A stretch of DNA of 42,556 bases from Mycobacteriales bacterium. Lineage in GTDB: Bacteria > Actinomycetota > Actinomycetes > Mycobacteriales > QHCD01. The stretch spans positions 1 through 42,556 of the forward strand of contig DASXJE010000146.1 in assembly GCA_036497565.1 (NCBI GenBank), written 5' to 3'. The translations under genes were made by a program, and so were the position numbers. The notes beneath the pieces are model-generated. The model was not told where the DNA came from. It searched no databases and saw only the letters and a list, made by a program, of their open reading frames with translations. Shown piece by piece: positions 38,781 to 42,556 of the stretch (its first letter is position 1; each line of letters opens with the position of its first letter).

Positions 38781-39218
38781 TCAGCCCATCCCGGCGGTCA
38801 GGTCGAGATCGTCCGGCGGCTGGGCCGGCGTGTGCCACGAGATGTAGGGCTTGCCGAACTCGATGTGGTAGTCGTTGCAGCGCTGCACCATCTTGTCGTA
38901 GGCGGCCTCGAACGCCGCTCCGTCGCACGCGGCGATCGCGGCCCGCACCGGCTCGCAGTCCTGCTCGATGAAGGTCGTCATCTGCGGCTCGTACTTCGGC
39001 CGGCTCTGGGTGCAGAGGCGGAGTTGCTTGACGACCGACTTGTAGAAGTAGGTGGCCAGCGGCCAGTTTCCGGCGTTGCCGGCGTAATAGAGGCGGTGGA
39101 CCCGCGGCCCGACCTCGGCCATCAGGCGGTCCATGCCGGGCTGCATGCGCGCCATCTCGTCGATGGTCATGTCGCGCTTGCCGTTGTTGACCAGGTGCAC
39201 GTGGTCCTGTGGGTTCAT
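38781..39218 (-). CDS. Helical protein with CxxYH motif, function unknown
   Basis: 145 aa, ATG start. All-helical by eye. The second half reads FEAAYDKMVQRCNDYHIEFGKPYISWHTPAQPP (about 103-135). In c-type cytochromes of the four-helix class the corresponding pattern is a C-terminal C-x-x-C-H preceded by 'F..A...M...C' ; here the motif is C-N-D-Y-H, so the second Cys is Tyr. No signal peptide is present, which argues against covalent heme. LYYAGNAGNWPLATYFYKSVVKQL (about 43-66) is a conserved-looking block. No known family is assigned. Convergent with the macrodomain gene. Confidence 0.6.
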   Translation of the reverse strand: MNPQDHVHLVNNGKRDMTIDEMARMQPGMDRLMAEVGPRVHRLYYAGNAGNWPLATYFYKSVVKQLRLCTQSRPKYEPQMTTFIEQDCEPVRAAIAACDGAAFEAAYDKMVQRCNDYHIEFGKPYISWHTPAQPPDDLDLTAGMG

Positions 39219-39261
39219 GGCGCCAATCTTCCTCGACGGCTTCCTCGCGGGCCCGGGCGGT

Positions 39262-39267
39262 TACGGT
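39262..39267 (+). promoter_or_regulatory. -10 box, leaderless start of murB
   Basis: TACGGT ends 6 nt before GTG 39274, without an SD. Confidence 0.55.
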
Positions 39268-39273
39268 AGCTGA

Positions 39274-40326
39274 GTGCTCGAGCGTGCCGACATACCGCTT
39301 TCGCCGCTGACCACGCTCCGGCTCGGCGGCCCGGCCGCGACCCTTGCCGAGCCCACCACGGTGGACGAGCTGGTGTCGGCGGTCCGCGACGCCGACGCCG
39401 CCGGGACCGGTGTGCTGCTGATCGGCGGCGGCAGCAACCTGGTCCTCGCCGACGCGGGCTGGCCCGGCACCGCGGTCCTGCTGCGGCACCGCGGCGTCGA
39501 CGTCACCGTCGACGGCGACCGGATCGAGCTGGACGTCGCAGCCGGTGAGCCGTGGGATGCGCTGGTCGCCCGCACGGTGGATGAGGGCTGGGCCGGCTGG
39601 GAGTGCCTGTCCGGCATACCCGGGTTGGTCGGCGCGACCCCGGTGCAGAACGTCGGCGCCTACGGCCAGGAGATCGCCGAGACCATCAGCTCCGTGCGGG
39701 TGTGGGACCGGACGGACGCCACGATTCGGGAGCTCGCCCCCGTTGAGTGCCGGTTCGGCTACCGGGACAGCCGGTTCAAGCACTCCGAGCGCTACGTCGT
39801 GCTGTCGGTGCGGTTTTCGCTGCGGCGTCAGCCGCACTCCGCACCGGTGCGATACGCCGAGCTGGCCCGCCGACTCGGCGTAGACGAGGGCTGTCCCGCG
39901 CCCCTCGCGTCGGTGCGCGCGGCCGTCCTCGAGCTGCGCCGCGGCAAGGGCATGGTGCTCGATCCCGGTGATCACGACACCTGGAGCGCCGGGTCGTTCT
40001 TCACCAACCCGGTCGTCACCGCCGCGGCGGCCGACGCGGTGCAGGCCGGGCTCGCACCGGGGACGTCGTACCCGCACTGGCCGGGTCCGGACGGCACCGT
40101 CAAGCTATCGGCGGCTTGGCTCATCGAACGGTCCGGCTTCGGCAAGGGCCGGCAGGTCGGCCGGGTCGCCGTATCGGGCAAGCACACCCTGGCTCTCACC
40201 AACCGCGGCGGCGGTACCACCGCGGAACTGGTCACGCTGGCCCGGGAGATCCGCGACGGCGTCCGCGACCGCTTCGGCGTCACCCTGCGCCCGGAACCCC
40301 GCCTCGTCGGCGTCACCCTCGACTGA
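39274..40326 (+). CDS. murB: UDP-N-acetylenolpyruvoylglucosamine reductase MurB
   Basis: 350 aa, type I MurB. FAD-binding motifs: TTLRLGGPAATLAEP (about 13-27), VLLIGGGSNLVLADAG (about 47-62), LSGIPGLVGATPVQNVGAYGQEI (about 112-134). The substrate part holds CRFGYRDSRFK (about 159-169), the catalytic Ser in AGSFFTNPVV (about 240-249), SGFGKGRQVGRVAVSGKH (about 288-305) and the final Glu in LRPEPRLVG. It reduces UDP-GlcNAc-enolpyruvate to UDP-MurNAc with NADPH, an early peptidoglycan step. GTG start, leaderless. Confidence 0.97.
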   Translation: MLERADIPLSPLTTLRLGGPAATLAEPTTVDELVSAVRDADAAGTGVLLIGGGSNLVLADAGWPGTAVLLRHRGVDVTVDGDRIELDVAAGEPWDALVARTVDEGWAGWECLSGIPGLVGATPVQNVGAYGQEIAETISSVRVWDRTDATIRELAPVECRFGYRDSRFKHSERYVVLSVRFSLRRQPHSAPVRYAELARRLGVDEGCPAPLASVRAAVLELRRGKGMVLDPGDHDTWSAGSFFTNPVVTAAAADAVQAGLAPGTSYPHWPGPDGTVKLSAAWLIERSGFGKGRQVGRVAVSGKHTLALTNRGGGTTAELVTLAREIRDGVRDRFGVTLRPEPRLVGVTLD

Positions 40327-40365
40327 CCCCGCCGCCTACCGCTCCTCGCGCGCTCCCATCCAATC

Positions 40366-40418
40366 CGCTTGAACGTCACGTTCACGCGGATAGAGCGCTT
40401 GAACGTTACGTTCAAGCG
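40366..40418. repeat. Two 23-bp palindromes 30 bp centre to centre
   Basis: Copy 2 (40396-40418) is perfect: arms CGCTTGAACGT and ACGTTCAAGCG around a single T. Copy 1 (40366-40388) has the same arms with one mismatch (A to C at 40385) around a C. Centres at 40377 and 40407 are about three helical turns apart. They lie in the 131-nt gap between the 3' ends of murB and the SDR gene, where no promoter is expected. They look like sites for a dimeric regulator of the TetR type, but no such gene is in the window. Confidence 0.85.
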
Positions 40419-40457
40419 GAATCGGCCGCCCCCGTTCGGCATGCGGGCGGGCTTGGG

Positions 40458-41213
40458 TCAGGGCTCGCGGTGGACCTTGTGCTGGGCGGCCTGCGCGAGC
40501 GGCTTGACCACGAGCAGGTCGATGTCGACGTGCGGGGGACGGGTGACGACCCAGCCGACGCAGTCGGCGATGTCCTCGGCGGTCAGCGGCTCTCGTACGC
40601 CGGCGTAGACCGAGGCCGCCTTCTCGGCGTCCCCGCCGAAGCGGACCAGCCCGAACTCGTCGGTGCGCACCATGCCCGGCGCGATCTCGCTGACCCGCAC
40701 CGGCTTGCCGGACAGCTCGAGCCGCAGCGTCTCGGCGAGGGCCGTCGCCCCGTGCTTGGCCGCGGTGTAGCCGGCGCCACCTTCATAGACGATCCGACCG
40801 GCCGTGGAGCTCATCACGACGACGTGGCCGGCCCCGCTGCGGACCAGCGCGGGCAGCATGGCCTTGGTCACCCGCAGCGTGCCCAGCACGTTGACGTCGT
40901 ACATCCAGGCCCAGTCGTCGGGATTGGCGTTCTCGATGGGGTCGAGGCCCTTGGCGCCACCGGCGTTGTTGATCAGCACGCGGCACTCCGGCACGGCGTC
41001 GGCAAACTCGTCCACCGAGGCCTGGTCGGTGACGTCGAGGGTCAGCGCCGTACCGCCGATCTCCTTCGCCAGCGTGTCGAGCCGGTCGCGCCGGCGGGCC
41101 GCGAGGACGACGTGGAATCCGTCGGCGGCGAGGCGGCGGGCGCTCGCCGCGCCGATGCCGCTGCTCGCGCCCGTGACGACGGCGACCGGAGGAGTGGTTG
41201 AGGGAGAGCTCAT
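40458..41213 (-). CDS. Short-chain dehydrogenase/reductase (Rv0484c-like)
   Basis: 251 aa from ATG 41213. Cofactor motif VVTGASSGIGAASARRLA (about 12-29), the Arg cluster AARRRDRL (about 38-45) favouring NADPH, DVTD (about 61-64), NNAGG (about 87-91), VVMSSTAGR with catalytic Ser (about 137-145) and YTAAKHG with Tyr and Lys (about 152-158). EIAPGMVRTDEF is the post-active-site loop. Same place as Rv0484c between murB and mshA in M. tuberculosis. Substrate unknown. Divergent from mshA. Confidence 0.92.
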   Translation of the reverse strand: MSSPSTTPPVAVVTGASSGIGAASARRLAADGFHVVLAARRRDRLDTLAKEIGGTALTLDVTDQASVDEFADAVPECRVLINNAGGAKGLDPIENANPDDWAWMYDVNVLGTLRVTKAMLPALVRSGAGHVVVMSSTAGRIVYEGGAGYTAAKHGATALAETLRLELSGKPVRVSEIAPGMVRTDEFGLVRFGGDAEKAASVYAGVREPLTAEDIADCVGWVVTRPPHVDIDLLVVKPLAQAAQHKVHREP

Positions 41214-41320
41214 AGCCTTATCCTGCCAAGTCGCCGCTGCGCCCCGACATGGCATGGGGCAGGATCTGAGCGGGTACGACGTTGACAAAGACAATGACCC
41301 ACGTTGACCCGGAGGTGCGA

Positions 41321-42556
41321 GTGCAGTCGACCGGATGCTTGCAGCCGCCCCGGGAGCTCTCCCGGGCCGGTCTGCCGCGCCGCGTCGCGGTGCTGTCCGT
41401 GCACACCTCACCGCTGGAGCAGCCCGGTGGCGGCGACGCCGGCGGGCTCAACGTCTACGTCGTCGAGACCAGCCGCCGGCTCGCCGCCCGCGGCGTCGAG
41501 GTCGAGATCTTCACCCGCGCGGCCAGCAGCGACCTGCCGCCCACCGTCGAGCTCGAGCCCGGCGTCCTGGTGCGCCACATCTCGGCCGGCCCGTTCGGTG
41601 GAGTGCCGAGCCACCAGCTGCCCTCGCAGCTGTGCGCGTTCGCGGCCGGGCTGCTGCGGGCCGAGGCCGGCCACGATGCCGGGTGGTACGACCTCGCCCA
41701 CTCCCACTACTGGCTCTCCGGCCATGTCGGCCGGCTGGCCACCGACCGGTGGGGCGTGCCGCTGGTGCACTCCTTCCACACCCTGGGCAAGGTCAAGAAT
41801 GCCCGCCGCTCGGCGGACGAATCGCCGGAACCCGCCGTACGCATCCTCGGCGAGGACCAGATCGTGGCCGAGGCCGACCGGCTCGTCGCGGCGACCGCGG
41901 TCGAGCGGCGCGAGCTGATCGAGCTCTACGACGCCGACCCCGCGACGGTGTCGGTCGTCCCGCCCGGGGTCGACCTCGACCGGTTCCGTCCCGGTGACCG
42001 CGCCGCCGCGCGGTCCGGGCTGGGGCTGCCGGCCGACGCGGTCGTCCTCGCCTACGTCGGGCGCGTGCAGCAGCACAAGGGGCCCGATGTCCTGATCCGG
42101 GCGGCCGCCGAGCTGCGCCGCCGCGATCCGTCGCTGGGCGACCGGCTCGTGGTGGCCGTCGTCGGCGGCGTCAGCGGTCGCGGTTACGGCGAGCGCGAGT
42201 TGCCGGCCCTCGCCGGCGAGCTGGGTCTGGGCGGAGCGGTCCGGTTCCTTCCGCCGGTGGCCCGCGACGCCCTGCCGGACGTCTACCGCGCCGCCGACGT
42301 CCTCGTGATGCCCAGCCGGAGCGAGTCCTTCGGGCTGGCAGCACTCGAAGCGCAGGCATGCGGCACCCCGGTGGTCGCGACCCCGGTCGGCGGCCTGCCG
42401 GTCGCCGTCGCGCACGAGCGGTCGGGCCTGCTGACGTCCGGCGGTACGCCGCAGCAGGTCGCCGTCGCGGTGCACCGGATCGTCACCGAGCCGGATCTCG
42501 CGGCGCGACTCGCCCGCGGCGGGCCGGCCCATGCCGCCGACTACACCTGGGACCGC
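41321..42556 (+). CDS. mshA: D-inositol-3-phosphate glycosyltransferase MshA (3' end outside window)
   Basis: 412 codons, open to the window edge; most of the protein is present. Transfers GlcNAc from UDP-GlcNAc to inositol-3-phosphate, the first mycothiol step. N-domain: [24 protein letters not shown] (about 24-47), [27 protein letters not shown]-domain: [32 protein letters not shown], and [19 protein letters not shown] with the E-x7-E motif of GT4 enzymes. GTG 41321 has GGAGG 5 nt upstream; an in-frame ATG at 41294 is the alternative. Completes the mycothiol theme with mshD in this window. Confidence 0.95.
   Translation, partial: MQSTGCLQPPRELSRAGLPRRVAVLSVHTSPLEQPGGGDAGGLNVYVVETSRRLAARGVEVEIFTRAASSDLPPTVELEPGVLVRHISAGPFGGVPSHQLPSQLCAFAAGLLRAEAGHDAGWYDLAHSHYWLSGHVGRLATDRWGVPLVHSFHTLGKVKNARRSADESPEPAVRILGEDQIVAEADRLVAATAVERRELIELYDADPATVSVVPPGVDLDRFRPGDRAAARSGLGLPADAVVLAYVGRVQQHKGPDVLIRAAAELRRRDPSLGDRLVVAVVGGVSGRGYGERELPALAGELGLGGAVRFLPPVARDALPDVYRAADVLVMPSRSESFGLAALEAQACGTPVVATPVGGLPVAVAHERSGLLTSGGTPQQVAVAVHRIVTEPDLAARLARGGPAHAADYTWDR

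Noticed and set aside
40366-40418. CRISPR array
   Set aside because: Only two palindromic units with an 7-nt spacing and no spacers or cas genes.

Overview
The window is chromosomal DNA from a high-GC actinobacterium (Actinomycetota). Support comes from mycothiol genes (mshD, mshA), an atypical response regulator of the GlnR type, an LmeA-type lipoprotein-like gene, an HbhA-like protein, many GTG starts, ATGA/GTGA gene overlaps, and genes that begin about 6-7 nt after a TANNNT -10 box (leaderless pattern). From memory, two stretches resemble Mycobacterium tuberculosis gene order: glnR-mshD, lmeA-thiX, cysA/sseC and the nitrobindin-like gene (around Rv0811c-Rv0820), and the HTH-hbhA-DUF2516 ... 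murB-SDR-mshA set (around Rv0474-Rv0486). Genus cannot be set from this sequence.

Layout. 1-9.5 kb is accessory: the 5' end of a DUF222/HNH gene under a perfect LexA box, a small membrane protein, an alpha/beta hydrolase, a methyltransferase, a coupled GH38 alpha-mannosidase/parvulin pair, and a large membrane-anchored solute-binding + VWA protein. 9.5-14.1 kb has a ribbon-helix-helix-like protein with operator-like repeats, a permease remnant, a variant polysaccharide deacetylase coupled to a beta-propeller lipoprotein, and an LCP cell-wall ligase. 14.1-19.9 kb, all minus strand, is glnR-mshD followed by pstS-pstC-pstA-pstB with a PHO-box-like site. 20-25.2 kb, all plus strand, is a lipid/envelope and sulfur block: hydrolase, membrane protein, lmeA, thioredoxin, a cysteine-rich leader peptide, DUF4395, sulfurtransferase, DUF1416, a 31-aa membrane peptide and a nitrobindin-like protein.

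25.2-25.5 kb is a 322-nt gap between convergent genes. It folds into several perfectly paired stems and carries a minus-strand sequence able to pair with 16 consecutive bases of the 16S rRNA 3' end, next to a 12-codon ORF, ending in a GC hairpin plus TTTT. I do not recognise it; it is the best candidate here for an undescribed element.

25.5-33.7 kb carries an aminodeoxychorismate lyase-like enzyme, YgfZ, a type III asparaginase, a YceI-like protein, a crcB pair behind a clear fluoride riboswitch, a beta-hydroxyacid dehydrogenase, a bacterial serpin, a zinc alcohol dehydrogenase and an SMR transporter. 33.7-42.6 kb carries the XRE regulator/HbhA pair, a PF03640-type lipoprotein, DUF2516, an AlaX-like editing protein, a polytopic GT87-like protein, a macrodomain, an odd CxxYH protein, murB, two large palindromes between convergent genes, an SDR and the 5' part of mshA.

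All functional calls come from reading motifs by eye; no database search was run.
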